Assembly: GCA_019636535.1 (NCBI GenBank) | Contig: JAHBXK010000002.1 | Location: 62,001 to 126,000, forward strand | Reading direction: 5' to 3' | Length of the DNA stretch: 64,000 bases | Origin: Phycisphaeraceae bacterium | GTDB lineage: Bacteria; Planctomycetota; Phycisphaerae; Phycisphaerales; UBA1924 | In this document: positions 16,799-25,528 of the stretch, in pieces | How the letters are laid out: each line of letters opens with the position of its first letter | Position numbering within the stretch: the stretch's first letter is position 1 | Program-made: the position numbers and the translations under genes | Notes under the pieces: model-generated | Database searches by the model: none | Told to the model about the DNA's origin: nothing | What the model saw: the letters and a program-made list of their open reading frames with translations, nothing else

Positions 16799-17353
16799 TC
16801 ACTTCAGCGGGTGCTCCCCGCGTCCCGCCCTTGCACGATTCAACTCGGTGAACGCCGGCGGGTGATCCTTGATCAACTTCACCAACTGGCTCATCGTCAC
16901 TTCAAGGCGAAGCCCCGCTCGCGAGAGGTCTCCCCGGCAGGCCTCGATCACGTCGAGCGCCTCCGCCAGCAGCGACGGAAAGTCCTCGTGCGAGGGATTG
17001 CATCGGATCCGTCCGCCCCGCACGCGGCTCTTCCACAGCCCCGACCCGATCGGTCCCGCCGGGACGGCCGTACGCACGTTCGTCGCCAGCAGCAGCCGCA
17101 TCCGGCGCAGCGCCACGCGCTTGTTCTCGATCTGGCTCCGGCGCTCGTCAGCGCGAGACTCCAGCCCGCTCTCGACGTGACGCAGAAAGACCTGCGTCTC
17201 CACCTTGTTCCGGTGCTGACCGCCCGGCCCGCCGGTCGCACGCCCGGTGCCCAACTCGCACTTCCTGAGCAGATCCTCGTCGGTGAGACACGCCGGGTGA
17301 TGCCAGCGCCACCCAGGCTCGCGTTCACGCGGGTTGAGTTCGGTCCGGTGCAT
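16799..17353 (-). CDS. Class I release-factor-like protein with GGQ motif
   Basis: The protein has 184 residues. The catalytic Gly-Gly-Gln motif is at residues 44-46 in Gly-Pro-Gly-Gly-Gln-His-Arg-Asn-Lys, as in domain 3 of peptide-chain release factors, ArfB and RF-H. The codon-recognition domains of RF1/RF2 are absent. Instead of the plain basic tail of ArfB, the C-terminal part forms a helical segment with Ser-Gln-Leu-Val-Lys-Leu-Ile and ends in Glu-His-Pro-Leu-Lys. The likely role is peptidyl-tRNA hydrolysis on stalled ribosomes, but this is inference. Its ATG overlaps the tsaD stop by one base (TGATG), so translation is coupled to tsaD. Confidence 0.85.
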   Translation of the reverse strand: MHRTELNPREREPGWRWHHPACLTDEDLLRKCELGTGRATGGPGGQHRNKVETQVFLRHVESGLESRADERRSQIENKRVALRRMRLLLATNVRTAVPAGPIGSGLWKSRVRGGRIRCNPSHEDFPSLLAEALDVIEACRGDLSRAGLRLEVTMSQLVKLIKDHPPAFTELNRARAGRGEHPLK

Positions 17354-18477
17354 CAACTCCCCGTCGTCGGTGTCGCGGTCATCGTCCAGTCGTCCCCTCG
17401 CCATCCTCTCTCCATCAGCACATCGTGCCCCATCGCCGCGATCATCGCTGCATTGTCGAGGCAGTACGCCATCTCGGGCAGCCTGAGCATTAGCCCGCGC
17501 CGTTGCGACAGATCCACGAGCATCGAACGCAGCGCCGAGTTCGCGCTCACGCCGCCTCCCACCAGCACCGCGCGGCACTCGGGGTGCCTCTCCAGTGCCC
17601 GCTCGAGTTTGAGTTCCACCGTTCGGACCGCCGCGCGTTGGAAACTCGCCGCGATTTCCTCCGCGCTCCAGCGCTCGGGCTCCGGCTCGCCGCGGGCCTC
17701 GCGCTTCATCCGCGACCGTGCGGTCTCGGGCACGCCTCGGTAGGCATACAACGCGGCGGTCTTCAGACCGGAGAACGAGAAATCCAGCGACTCCGGCGCG
17801 ATCCGTGCGATCGGGAAGCCCGACCGCCCATCGGCTCCCTGCGACTCCGGCTCTCTTGCCAGGTGCGTGTTCGCCGCGGCCAATCGGTCCACCCTCGGTC
17901 CGCCCGGAAACTCCAGCCCCAGGATCGCCGCGACCTTGTCGTACGCTTCGCCCAGCGCATCGTCGATCGTGCCTCCCAAACGTCGCAGCCGCGTCGTCGT
18001 TTCGCACACGTACATCGACGTGTGCCCGCCGCTGACGATCAACCCGAGCGCGGGATAGAGCGATGACTCATCCAGACTCTCCAGTTTCGTGCCCGCGCTC
18101 AGCAGCAGCCCGGCCGTCAGGTGCGCGTGAACGTGGTCAACACCCACCACCGGCAACTCCAGACCCCACGCGAGCGCCTTGGCCGCGGCCACGCCGACGA
18201 GCAGACACCCGATCAGCCCGGGCCGGTTCCCCACCGCGACCGCGCTCAGGTCCGCCGTTGAAACGCCCGCCTCCGATATCGCCCGTCGCACGATCGGCAG
18301 CAGCCGCTCGGCGTGTGCCCGGCTCGCGATCTCGGGCACCACGCCGCGATACTCGGCGTGCAGATCGTCCTGCGAGGCGATCACATTCGACAGCACCTCG
18401 CGACCGCCGCGAACCACCGCCGCGGCGGTCTCATCGCAGGAGGTCTCGATCCCGAGCATCACGCGATCGTCCGTCAC
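17353..18477 (-). CDS. tsaD: tRNA N6-threonylcarbamoyladenosine transferase TsaD
   Basis: The protein has 374 residues. Signatures of the Kae1/TsaD family are Gly-Ile-Glu-Thr-Ser-Cys-Asp-Glu-Thr at ~9-17, the metal-binding His115-Val-His-Ala-His119, Ser-Gly-Gly-His-Thr, Phe-Pro-Gly-Gly-Pro and the late Gly-Gly-Gly-Val-Ser-Ala-Asn. It transfers the threonylcarbamoyl group to A37 of ANN-decoding tRNAs together with TsaB and TsaE, which are not in the window. The start is a GTG whose GTGA overlaps the stop of the upstream protease gene; an ATG six codons later would remove few residues. Confidence 0.95.
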   Translation of the reverse strand: MTDDRVMLGIETSCDETAAAVVRGGREVLSNVIASQDDLHAEYRGVVPEIASRAHAERLLPIVRRAISEAGVSTADLSAVAVGNRPGLIGCLLVGVAAAKALAWGLELPVVGVDHVHAHLTAGLLLSAGTKLESLDESSLYPALGLIVSGGHTSMYVCETTTRLRRLGGTIDDALGEAYDKVAAILGLEFPGGPRVDRLAAANTHLAREPESQGADGRSGFPIARIAPESLDFSFSGLKTAALYAYRGVPETARSRMKREARGEPEPERWSAEEIAASFQRAAVRTVELKLERALERHPECRAVLVGGGVSANSALRSMLVDLSQRRGLMLRLPEMAYCLDNAAMIAAMGHDVLMERGWRGDDWTMTATPTTGS

Positions 18478-20342
18478 GGCGTTGGGTCCGCCACCGGCTC
18501 GGGTTTCTTCGACTCGGTTTCGAGCGGCTTCACGTCCGCGTTCAGCAACCATCTCTCAACGTCGCGCCCGGTGATCCGAAGCGTTGAGACCACGTTCCCG
18601 TCCGCATCGCGGACTTCGATCAGCCCGCCCGTCAGATTCAGTTCATCGCTCCACAGATTCACGCCCTGCCCGCCGTCCCGCTCGCCTTCGGGCCCGCCCT
18701 CGCCAGAGAGCGCTTCGATCCGCTTGGCGATCCGGGCGAGTTCCAACGTCGCGATCCGCTCCGCCCGCTCGAGCCTCCGCAATTCCTCGGTCGCGAGCCG
18801 CGCCTGATGCGCCTCCGTCTCCTGTTCGACAAACAGCGGCTCGAAGGCCCCGGTCTCGATTCGGCCGCGAAGGGCACGATGCGCTGCCGCCAGCGCACGA
18901 TCCGCCGCTTCGGTCTCGATCCACACGGGATCGGACCAGCGCACCTCCGGGACCCTTGACCGTTGGTCGCTCTGCTCGCTCTTCGACTCCGCGCCCACCC
19001 CGCCCGCCGCGTCCATCGTTCTCCGACGGATGATCCGCTCCACGAGTTGCTCGTCGCTCTCGGCCACGCCGAATCCCACCGTGGGATCAACGCCCCACAC
19101 CGCCGAGTCGTCCTCGCGTTGGATCAGCCGGCCGCTCGGCAGGTAGTACTTCGCCGTCGTGAACTTCACCTGCGCATCGCGCTTGAAGTTCAACGGCACC
19201 ACGCTCTGCACCAGCCCCTTGCCGAACGTTCGCGATCCGACGATCAACGCGCGGTTGTGATCCTGCAGCGCCCCAGCGACGATCTCGCTCGCCGAAGCGC
19301 TGATCCGATCGATCAGCACCACCAGCGGCAGTGACTCGAACCTGCCGTCCGCGGGGCTGCTCGGTTGCGAGCCGAAGATCTGCTCGCGCATCGCCCGCCC
19401 TCGCATCCGAACCACCTCGGCATCGCCCAGGAAGACGTCGGCCACGTCCACCGCGGCCTCGAGCGATCCCCCAGGGTTGCCTCGCAAGTCCAAAATCAGC
19501 CCCGCGAGCCCCTGCGGCCCCGCCTGCGCTGAGGCCGCCTCGAGCGCTCCAACAAGGTCGGCACCTGCCGTCGGCGTGAACTGGCTCAGACGCACGTATC
19601 CCAGCCGCTTGGTCGGATCGATCAGGAAATCCCACCGTACGTCGCGATCGTTCTGCTCGTCGCCCGGCGTGTCGGCATCCCCCGCACCGTTGTCCGTGTA
19701 GATCCGCGAGAGCCCGCGCACGGACCTTGCCACGATCCGTTGCCTCGTCAGCGTCTTGGTGATCTCGCGACCGCCGCGCAGGATCGTGATCTCGACGCTC
19801 GTGCCCTCTTGGCCGACGAGCCGACGGATGCACTCCTCCGCGCTCAGCCGGAACGTGCTCTCCTCGCCGATGCGGATCACGCGGTCGTTCGGCAGCAGGC
19901 CCGCGCGCAGCGCGGGGGAATCCTCCAGCGGCGCAACGATCGTCAGCCAGCCGTCGCGGATCTCGATCTCCGCGCCGATGCCCGAGTACGTGCCCGTCAG
20001 TTCCTTGTCAAAGTCGGCCCGATCGTCGGGCGGGATGTACTCGGCGTACGGGTCGTTGATCGCCTCCAGCATTCCCTCGATCGCGCGCCTCTGCATCGCA
20101 TCGGCGTCGGGCTCATCAGCGTGCGCTGCCGAGAGCAGCGCGTGCACCTCGCGGATCGGATCCACCCAGTTCCCCTGTCCGCGCACCGCCCGCACGGCCT
20201 GCGGCAGGCGCGCCGTCGCCACGCCCGACAAGAATACGAGCACCAAAACCAGCAGCCCGAGGCGTCGCGATCGGCCCGCGGCTTCCGCCGGTTGCGTGCG
20301 AGAGTCCTGTGCATGCAAATCGAGCGCGTGGGTGGTTCGCAT
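18474..20342 (-). CDS. Carboxy-terminal processing protease (S41, CtpA-like)
   Basis: The protein has ~622 residues from the ATG at 20342; in-frame ATGs further upstream are possible and no start has a clear Shine-Dalgarno. An N-terminal membrane helix lies at ~28-45. Then follow a PDZ domain (Gly-Ile-Gly-Ala-Glu-Ile to Leu-Arg-Gly-Gly) and the S41 catalytic core with Asp-Leu-Arg-Gly-Asn-Pro-Gly-Gly, the nucleophile Ser in Ile-Ser-Ala-Ser-Ala-Ser-Glu-Ile and the general-base Lys in Thr-Phe-Gly-Lys-Gly. A ~150-residue C-terminal extension with a coiled coil is not standard for CtpA. It cleaves periplasmic proteins near their C-termini. It is followed by tsaD through a 4-base overlap. Confidence 0.88.
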   Translation of the reverse strand: MRTTHALDLHAQDSRTQPAEAAGRSRRLGLLVLVLVFLSGVATARLPQAVRAVRGQGNWVDPIREVHALLSAAHADEPDADAMQRRAIEGMLEAINDPYAEYIPPDDRADFDKELTGTYSGIGAEIEIRDGWLTIVAPLEDSPALRAGLLPNDRVIRIGEESTFRLSAEECIRRLVGQEGTSVEITILRGGREITKTLTRQRIVARSVRGLSRIYTDNGAGDADTPGDEQNDRDVRWDFLIDPTKRLGYVRLSQFTPTAGADLVGALEAASAQAGPQGLAGLILDLRGNPGGSLEAAVDVADVFLGDAEVVRMRGRAMREQIFGSQPSSPADGRFESLPLVVLIDRISASASEIVAGALQDHNRALIVGSRTFGKGLVQSVVPLNFKRDAQVKFTTAKYYLPSGRLIQREDDSAVWGVDPTVGFGVAESDEQLVERIIRRRTMDAAGGVGAESKSEQSDQRSRVPEVRWSDPVWIETEAADRALAAAHRALRGRIETGAFEPLFVEQETEAHQARLATEELRRLERAERIATLELARIAKRIEALSGEGGPEGERDGGQGVNLWSDELNLTGGLIEVRDADGNVVSTLRITGRDVERWLLNADVKPLETESKKPEPVADPTP

Positions 20343-20494
20343 GGAGGGCCGTGTTCTCTCTTTGCGCTCGGAGATCCGCGAGCGTTCCGGTGCCTGTGTC
20401 AACATCGCCACGATCGTAGTGGTGCGCATGACGTACCGACGACGGTGGCCCCCGGCCCCGGATCGCGCGGCATGCCGGCCGGCAGTCTCCCCGC

Positions 20495-21436
20495 TCACAT
20501 CGCGCTCGGGTGCCAAACCGTCTTGATCTCGACGAACGGCTCGATCCACCACGGCGATGCGCCCTCGGCCTCATCCGAGAAATCGACCCCCTCTCGAACC
20601 TTCACGCGCTTCAGGTTCTCCGCCACACCCTCCCGCAGCACCTTCGCCGATGCCGCGTCGATGTTCGCCGCGTGAACCCCGTCGATGTCCCGGTGCTGCG
20701 CGATCACCGGCAGCAACTCCGACCGCACCCCCGTCAGGATGTTCACCACGCCCCCCGGCACGTCGCTCGTCGCGATCACCTCCCCTAGCACCGACGCAGC
20801 CAGCCGCGCAGAGCCCGATTCCCCCGCCACGCACACCGCCGTGTTCCCCGCGCAGATCACCGGCGCGAGCAGCGCGACCAACCCGAGCAGCGCCGGCGCA
20901 TCGGGCGCCACCACCGCGATCACGCCCGTCGGCTCCGGCACGCTGAAGTTGTAGTACGGCCCCGCCACCGGGTTGTTGCACCCCAGCACCTGCTGATACT
21001 TGTCCGTCCATCCCGCGAACGTGACCAGCCGATCGATTGCGAGCATCACCTCGTCGTCCGCGCTCACCTTCCGATTAGCGAGTGCGCGGGTCCCACCGGC
21101 GCCCTTCGCCGCCTTGACGTCGCTTCCCGGCTCACAGGCCGCGCCCGTCCTGATCGCCTCGGCCAGTTCCTCTCGCTTCCCCTCCATCATCTCGGCCATG
21201 CGGTACAGAATCTGGCCGCGCAGATACGCCGTCGCGTGCCGCCACGGGTCCAGCGCCTTCCGCGCCGCACCGACGGCATCCCGCAAGTCCTTGCGAGATG
21301 CGTGGCAGACGTGCGATGTCACCCGGCCCGAAGCGCCCTCCACTGCCAGCGTCCGCCCGCTCTCGGAGCGCGGGAACTTCCCGTCGATCAGCAGTTTGTA
21401 CGTCTTGGTCACGTCGAGCCGCGATGTCGTGGTCAT
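20495..21436 (-). CDS. Truncated aldehyde dehydrogenase-like protein lacking catalytic residues
   Basis: The protein has 313 residues, against ~480-500 for a full ALDH. It aligns by eye with the NAD-binding half of ALDHs: Leu-Leu-Ile-Asp-Gly-Lys-Phe near the start, the helix with Ala-Arg-Lys-Ala-Leu, the Pro-Glu-Pro-x-Gly-Val-Ile-Ala-Val-Val-Ala-Pro strand, and Gly-Asn-Thr-Ala-Val-Cys. The usual Phe-Thr-Gly-Ser-Thr loop is replaced by Val-His-Ala-Ala-Asn, and the domain carrying the catalytic Cys is missing. It lies 33 bases downstream of a complete ALDH gene. The pair resembles the two halves of ALDH16 enzymes, whose second ALDH domain is catalytically dead. A structural partner role is inferred. 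Confidence 0.8.
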   Translation of the reverse strand: MTTTSRLDVTKTYKLLIDGKFPRSESGRTLAVEGASGRVTSHVCHASRKDLRDAVGAARKALDPWRHATAYLRGQILYRMAEMMEGKREELAEAIRTGAACEPGSDVKAAKGAGGTRALANRKVSADDEVMLAIDRLVTFAGWTDKYQQVLGCNNPVAGPYYNFSVPEPTGVIAVVAPDAPALLGLVALLAPVICAGNTAVCVAGESGSARLAASVLGEVIATSDVPGGVVNILTGVRSELLPVIAQHRDIDGVHAANIDAASAKVLREGVAENLKRVKVREGVDFSDEAEGASPWWIEPFVEIKTVWHPSAM

Positions 21437-21469
21437 GGTCGTCTCACAAGTGCTTTGGCAAACCCGGCG

Positions 21470-23140
21470 TCAAACCTCGACGTACGCCCGCAACCCCTGC
21501 ATCCCGCCCTCACGACCGAACCCGCTCTCCTTGAACCCGCCGAACGGGCTCGCCGCGTCGAAGCGGTTGTACGTGTTCAACCACACCACGCCCGCCTCCA
21601 ACTTGCGCGCCACCTCGAAGATCTTCGAGCCTTTGTCCGTCCACACCCCCGCCGCGAGCCCGTACGGCGAGTTGTTCGCGCGGACGAGCGCCTCCTCCGC
21701 CGTGCGGAAACTCATGACCGCCAGCACCGGGCCGAAGATCTCCTCCCGCGCGATCCGGTGGCTCGGCTGAACATCCGCGAAGAAGCACGGCCGGCACCAG
21801 AAGCCCTTCTCCGGAAGCCCTGCGCTCGAGGCCCGAGCGATCGCCTTCGCATCCGACCCGACGGCGCCCTCGCCCGCTCGCCCTCCCTCCCCGCTCGGCA
21901 CGCACAACGATGCGCCCTCCGAAGCACCGATCTCAAGGTACTCTCGAATCTTCTCCAGTTGCTGACGCGAGTTGATCGCCCCCACGTCCGTGTTCTTGTC
22001 CATCGGGTCCCCCACCCGAAGGCTCGCCAGCCGGATCATCAACTTCGTCTTCACCCGCTCCAGCACGCCCTCCTGCACAAACAGTCGAGAGCCCGCGCAG
22101 CACACATGCCCCTGGTTGAAGTAGATCCCCTGGATGATCCCCTCCACCGCCTGATCCAGACTCGCGTCCTCGAAGATGATGTTCGCACTCTTCCCGCCCA
22201 GCTCCAGCGTCAATCGCTTGCTCGTGCCAGACACTGCCGACGCGATCCGCTTGCCCACCTCCGTCGAACCCGTGAACGCGATCTTGTCAATCCCCGCGTG
22301 TTCCACCAGCGCAGCCCCCGTCCGTCCGTCCCCAGTCACGATGTTCACCACGCCCGGAGGCAGCCCCACTTCCTCAAAGATCTCCGCCAGCCGCAGCGCC
22401 GTCAGCGGCGTCGTCTCCGCGGGTTTCAGCACGCACGTGTTCCCGCACGCCAGCGCCGGCGCCAGTTTCCACGCCGCCATCAACAGCGGAAAGTTCCACG
22501 GAATGATCTGCCCGCACACGCCCACCGGCCGCGGCGCGGGCCGGCCCGGAAACGCGTACGGCAACTTGTCCGCCCAACCGGCGTGATAGAAAAAGTGCTG
22601 GGCTGCCAGCGGCACGTCCACGTCGCGAGACTCGCGGATCGGTTTGCCCCCGTTCATCGTCTCCAGCACCGCTAACTCGCGCGCCCGCTCCTGAATACGT
22701 CGGGCGATCCGAAACAGGAACTTCCCACGCTCGGCAGGCTTCAGCCCCGCCCACTTCGGCAGCGCCTTGCGCGCAGCACGCACCGCCGCGTCCACGTCCG
22801 CCGCCGTCCCCTGCGCAACCCGGCTCAGCGTCCCCTCCGTCGCCGGGTTGATCGTCTCGAAGTACCCGCTCGCGCTCTTGCCCTTCCCCACCCCACCCTT
22901 TCCCGTGGGCATCACGAACTTCCCATCGATGTACAGGCCGTAACGTTCTGCGATCGGGGCCTTCACCGTCTCCGGCGCAGGCGCATAATCCCAGGCCGAA
23001 CCGAAATCCAGCCCGGCCCGCCCCAGCGACTCGCGCCGAGTCGCCACGAGCGCCCGCCCCGGCTCGCCGTTGCTCATCGCCGAATCCTGCTGCCCAGCCG
23101 CCGCGGTTGCCATGTCCGTGCCGTTGCGTTCCCCGGTCAT
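21470..23140 (-). CDS. NAD(P)-dependent aldehyde dehydrogenase
   Basis: The protein has 556 residues, longer than usual because of a ~55-residue N-terminal extension and a ~35-residue Gly/Ala-rich insertion around the Ser-Gly-Glu-Gly-Gly segment. Core ALDH motifs are clear: Ile-Pro-Trp-Asn-Phe-Pro, Lys-Pro-Ala-Glu, Phe-Thr-Gly-Ser-Thr-Glu-Val-Gly, Glu-Leu-Gly-Gly-Lys-Ser, the catalytic Cys in Gly-His-Val-Cys-Cys-Ala-Gly, and Glu-Ile-Phe-Gly-Pro-Val. Substrate is unknown. It is followed closely by a truncated ALDH-like gene and is divergent from the kynurenine monooxygenase gene. The start is the ATG at 23140; ATG at 23113 is an alternative. Confidence 0.9.
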   Translation of the reverse strand: MTGERNGTDMATAAAGQQDSAMSNGEPGRALVATRRESLGRAGLDFGSAWDYAPAPETVKAPIAERYGLYIDGKFVMPTGKGGVGKGKSASGYFETINPATEGTLSRVAQGTAADVDAAVRAARKALPKWAGLKPAERGKFLFRIARRIQERARELAVLETMNGGKPIRESRDVDVPLAAQHFFYHAGWADKLPYAFPGRPAPRPVGVCGQIIPWNFPLLMAAWKLAPALACGNTCVLKPAETTPLTALRLAEIFEEVGLPPGVVNIVTGDGRTGAALVEHAGIDKIAFTGSTEVGKRIASAVSGTSKRLTLELGGKSANIIFEDASLDQAVEGIIQGIYFNQGHVCCAGSRLFVQEGVLERVKTKLMIRLASLRVGDPMDKNTDVGAINSRQQLEKIREYLEIGASEGASLCVPSGEGGRAGEGAVGSDAKAIARASSAGLPEKGFWCRPCFFADVQPSHRIAREEIFGPVLAVMSFRTAEEALVRANNSPYGLAAGVWTDKGSKIFEVARKLEAGVVWLNTYNRFDAASPFGGFKESGFGREGGMQGLRAYVEV

Positions 23141-23247
23141 GCTTCAAGGGTAGGTGGCGCTCGCCGCGGGCACCCCACCGAAGCGCCGACACGGCTCCCG
23201 GTCGAACTTCGCCAAGCCGGGCCCGCGAAGCGCGTATCCTGCGCCCG

Positions 23248-24720
23248 ATGTCCTCCTCCCAGCCCCGATCGGTTCTCATCGTTGGCGCAGGCCTCGCCGG
23301 CTCACTTCTGGCGATCTACCTCGCTCGCCAGGGGTGCAAGGTTCTCGTTTGCGAGCGCCGAGACGACCCCCGCCGTGCGGGCTACACCGGCGGCAGGTCC
23401 ATCAACCTCGCGCTCTCAGCACGCGGCCTTTGGGGCCTCGCCGGCGTTGGGCTCGATCGCCACGTCCTCGACCACGACGCCATCCCCATGCCCGGCCGCA
23501 TGGCCCATCCGCCCTCCATCAACGCCCCGCTCGCCTTCCAGCCCTATTCCAAGGACCCTCGCGACGCCATCAATTCCGTCTCGCGCGGCGGGCTCAACAT
23601 CACCCTCCTCAACGCCGCCGAGCGCGAGCCCAACGTCACGATCCGCTTCGGTCTGCGTTGCACCGATGTCGATCTCGACCGAAACTCCGCCATCTTCGAG
23701 ACCTCCACCGGCCAGTTCGTGCACGAGTCAGCCGACCTCATCGCCGGCGCCGACGGCGCGTACTCGCCCGTCCGCTATCGACTCCAGAAGAACGACCGTT
23801 TCGATTACTCCCAGACCTACCTCCAGCACGGGTACAAGGAACTCTGCATCCCGGCCGGGCCGAACGCTGCCCACGCGATCGAGAAGAACGCGCTCCACAT
23901 CTGGCCGCGCGGCGGGTCGATGATGATCGCCCTCCCCAACCGCGACGGCAGTTTCACCTGCACGCTCTTCTGGCCCTTTCAGGGCGACCATTCCTTCGAA
24001 GCACTCGAGGGTGCTCTCGCCGACCGTCGCAGAGCCGCTGCCCCCAACGACCCGCTTCCGCAACCCACCGACGCCGAGCGTCAGGCCGTGGTCGGCTTCT
24101 TCTCCCGTCACTACCCCGACGCCGTTCCGCTCATGCCCACGCTCGCCGACGACTTCTTCGCAAACCCCACCGGTTCGCTCGTCACCGTCCGCTGTTCCCC
24201 TTGGCGTCACGTCAACCGCGACGGCACGGCCGTCGTCATCCTCGGCGACGCCGCCCACGCCATCGTGCCCTTCTACGGCCAGGGCATGAACTGCGCGTTC
24301 GAGGATTGCCGCGCACTCGCCGAACTCCTCGCGGCACGCGGCCTGACCGACCTCGACGACACCCTCGCCGAGTTCGAGAGGATCCGCAAGCCCAACGCCG
24401 ACGCCATCGCCGACATGGCCCTCGACAACTTCGTCGAGATGCGCGACAAGGTCGGACGTGCTGAGTTCCTCTACCGCAAGCGCGTCGAGCAGGCCATCCA
24501 CGACCTCTTCCCCGATCGCGTCTTTCCGCAGTACAACCTCGTCAGTTTCTCGACCGTCCCCTACACCGAGGCCCGTCGTCGCGGCCGTGAACTCGACCAG
24601 TTCCTCGACCGCATCATCCCGCAACTCCCCATGTCCGCAGCGCCGGCGATGCCCGACGCCGACTGGCGCGCCCGCGTCCACGCCATCGCTGAGAGCGAAT
24701 GGCGCAAACAACCCGCGTGA
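23248..24720 (+). CDS. kmo: Kynurenine 3-monooxygenase
   Basis: The protein has 490 residues. It is an FAD-dependent aromatic hydroxylase with N-terminal Val-Gly-Ala-Gly-Leu-Ala-Gly, the kynurenine-monooxygenase-type Gly-Arg-Ser-Ile-Asn-Leu-Ala-Leu-Ser and Arg-Gly-Leu segment, Ala-Gly-Ala-Asp-Gly-Ala in the middle, and Leu-Gly-Asp-Ala-Ala-His-Ala-Ile-Val-Pro-Phe-Tyr-Gly-Gln-Gly-Met-Asn. It hydroxylates L-kynurenine to 3-hydroxykynurenine. The next gene is an arylformamidase and nearby genes fit 2-aminomuconate steps, which supports a catabolic role. Kynureninase, hydroxyanthranilate dioxygenase and ACMS decarboxylase are not in the window. Confidence 0.92.
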   Translation: MSSSQPRSVLIVGAGLAGSLLAIYLARQGCKVLVCERRDDPRRAGYTGGRSINLALSARGLWGLAGVGLDRHVLDHDAIPMPGRMAHPPSINAPLAFQPYSKDPRDAINSVSRGGLNITLLNAAEREPNVTIRFGLRCTDVDLDRNSAIFETSTGQFVHESADLIAGADGAYSPVRYRLQKNDRFDYSQTYLQHGYKELCIPAGPNAAHAIEKNALHIWPRGGSMMIALPNRDGSFTCTLFWPFQGDHSFEALEGALADRRRAAAPNDPLPQPTDAERQAVVGFFSRHYPDAVPLMPTLADDFFANPTGSLVTVRCSPWRHVNRDGTAVVILGDAAHAIVPFYGQGMNCAFEDCRALAELLAARGLTDLDDTLAEFERIRKPNADAIADMALDNFVEMRDKVGRAEFLYRKRVEQAIHDLFPDRVFPQYNLVSFSTVPYTEARRRGRELDQFLDRIIPQLPMSAAPAMPDADWRARVHAIAESEWRKQPA

Positions 24721-24785
24721 TCCACTCTGGGCGACTCTGAACGATCAGAGGATTACGCAAGCCGCAGGCCCGCTTCGTCTCGCCC

Positions 24786-25499
24786 ATGCTCCACGACCTC
24801 AGCCCAAGCATCACGCCCGCAACCGCCGTCTGGCCCGGCGACACCCCCTTCTCGCGCAAGTTCCTCTGCCGCATCGCCGACGGCGCACCCATCGACCTCA
24901 GCACGATCACCACCACAGTCCATCTCGGTGCGCACGCAGACGGCCCCAACCATTACCACGCTCAGGGCGTCGGCATCGGCGAGATGCCCCTCATCCACTA
25001 CCTCGGCCTCTGTCAGGTCGTCGATGCGCCCGTTCCACGCGGCGGTCGCGTCACGCCCTCCGACCTTCCCGCCGGCGTCGAGTCGATCCGCGCTCCACGC
25101 GTGCTCTTCCGCACCGGCACGTTCGACGGCTTCAACGCCTGGAACGATGACTTCGCCGGACTCAGTCCCGAACTGATCGACGCGCTCGCCGCCCTTCCCA
25201 TCCCCATCGATGACACATCCACTCCGGAGGCTTCGGGCGCCTCGGCGCGTGTCTCGCGACGCTCCACCGGCGTCATCACCGTCGGGCTCGACACGCCCAG
25301 CGTCGATCTTCAGCATTCCAAGGACCTCCCCGCCCACCACGCCGTCTTCCGCCACGGCATGGCGATTCTGGAAGGGCTCGAACTCCGCACCGTTCCCCCC
25401 GGCGTCTACGAACTCATCGCCCTCCCACTCAAACTCGTAGGTTGCGACGCCAGCCCGGTCCGTGCGGTCCTGCGATCGCTCCCAGATCCCGCGCGGTAA
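24786..25499 (+). CDS. kynB: Kynurenine formamidase (arylformamidase, cyclase family)
   Basis: The protein has 237 residues, starting Met-Leu-His-Asp-Leu-Ser-Pro as in KynB proteins. The metal-binding motif His46-x-Gly-Ala-His50-x-Asp52-x-Pro-x-His56 is complete, and the Gly-Leu-Asp-Thr-Pro-Ser-Val-Asp and His-His-Ala-x-Phe segments of the family follow. It hydrolyses N-formylkynurenine to kynurenine, directly before the Kmo step. It lies 65 bases downstream of kmo on the same strand, presumably one operon. A ~15-residue Ser/Thr-rich insert near residue 145 is unusual. Confidence 0.9.
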   Translation: MLHDLSPSITPATAVWPGDTPFSRKFLCRIADGAPIDLSTITTTVHLGAHADGPNHYHAQGVGIGEMPLIHYLGLCQVVDAPVPRGGRVTPSDLPAGVESIRAPRVLFRTGTFDGFNAWNDDFAGLSPELIDALAALPIPIDDTSTPEASGASARVSRRSTGVITVGLDTPSVDLQHSKDLPAHHAVFRHGMAILEGLELRTVPPGVYELIALPLKLVGCDASPVRAVLRSLPDPAR

Positions 25500-25528
25500 C
25501 CCGCACGCCCCGAGCGTTCACGAACCGT

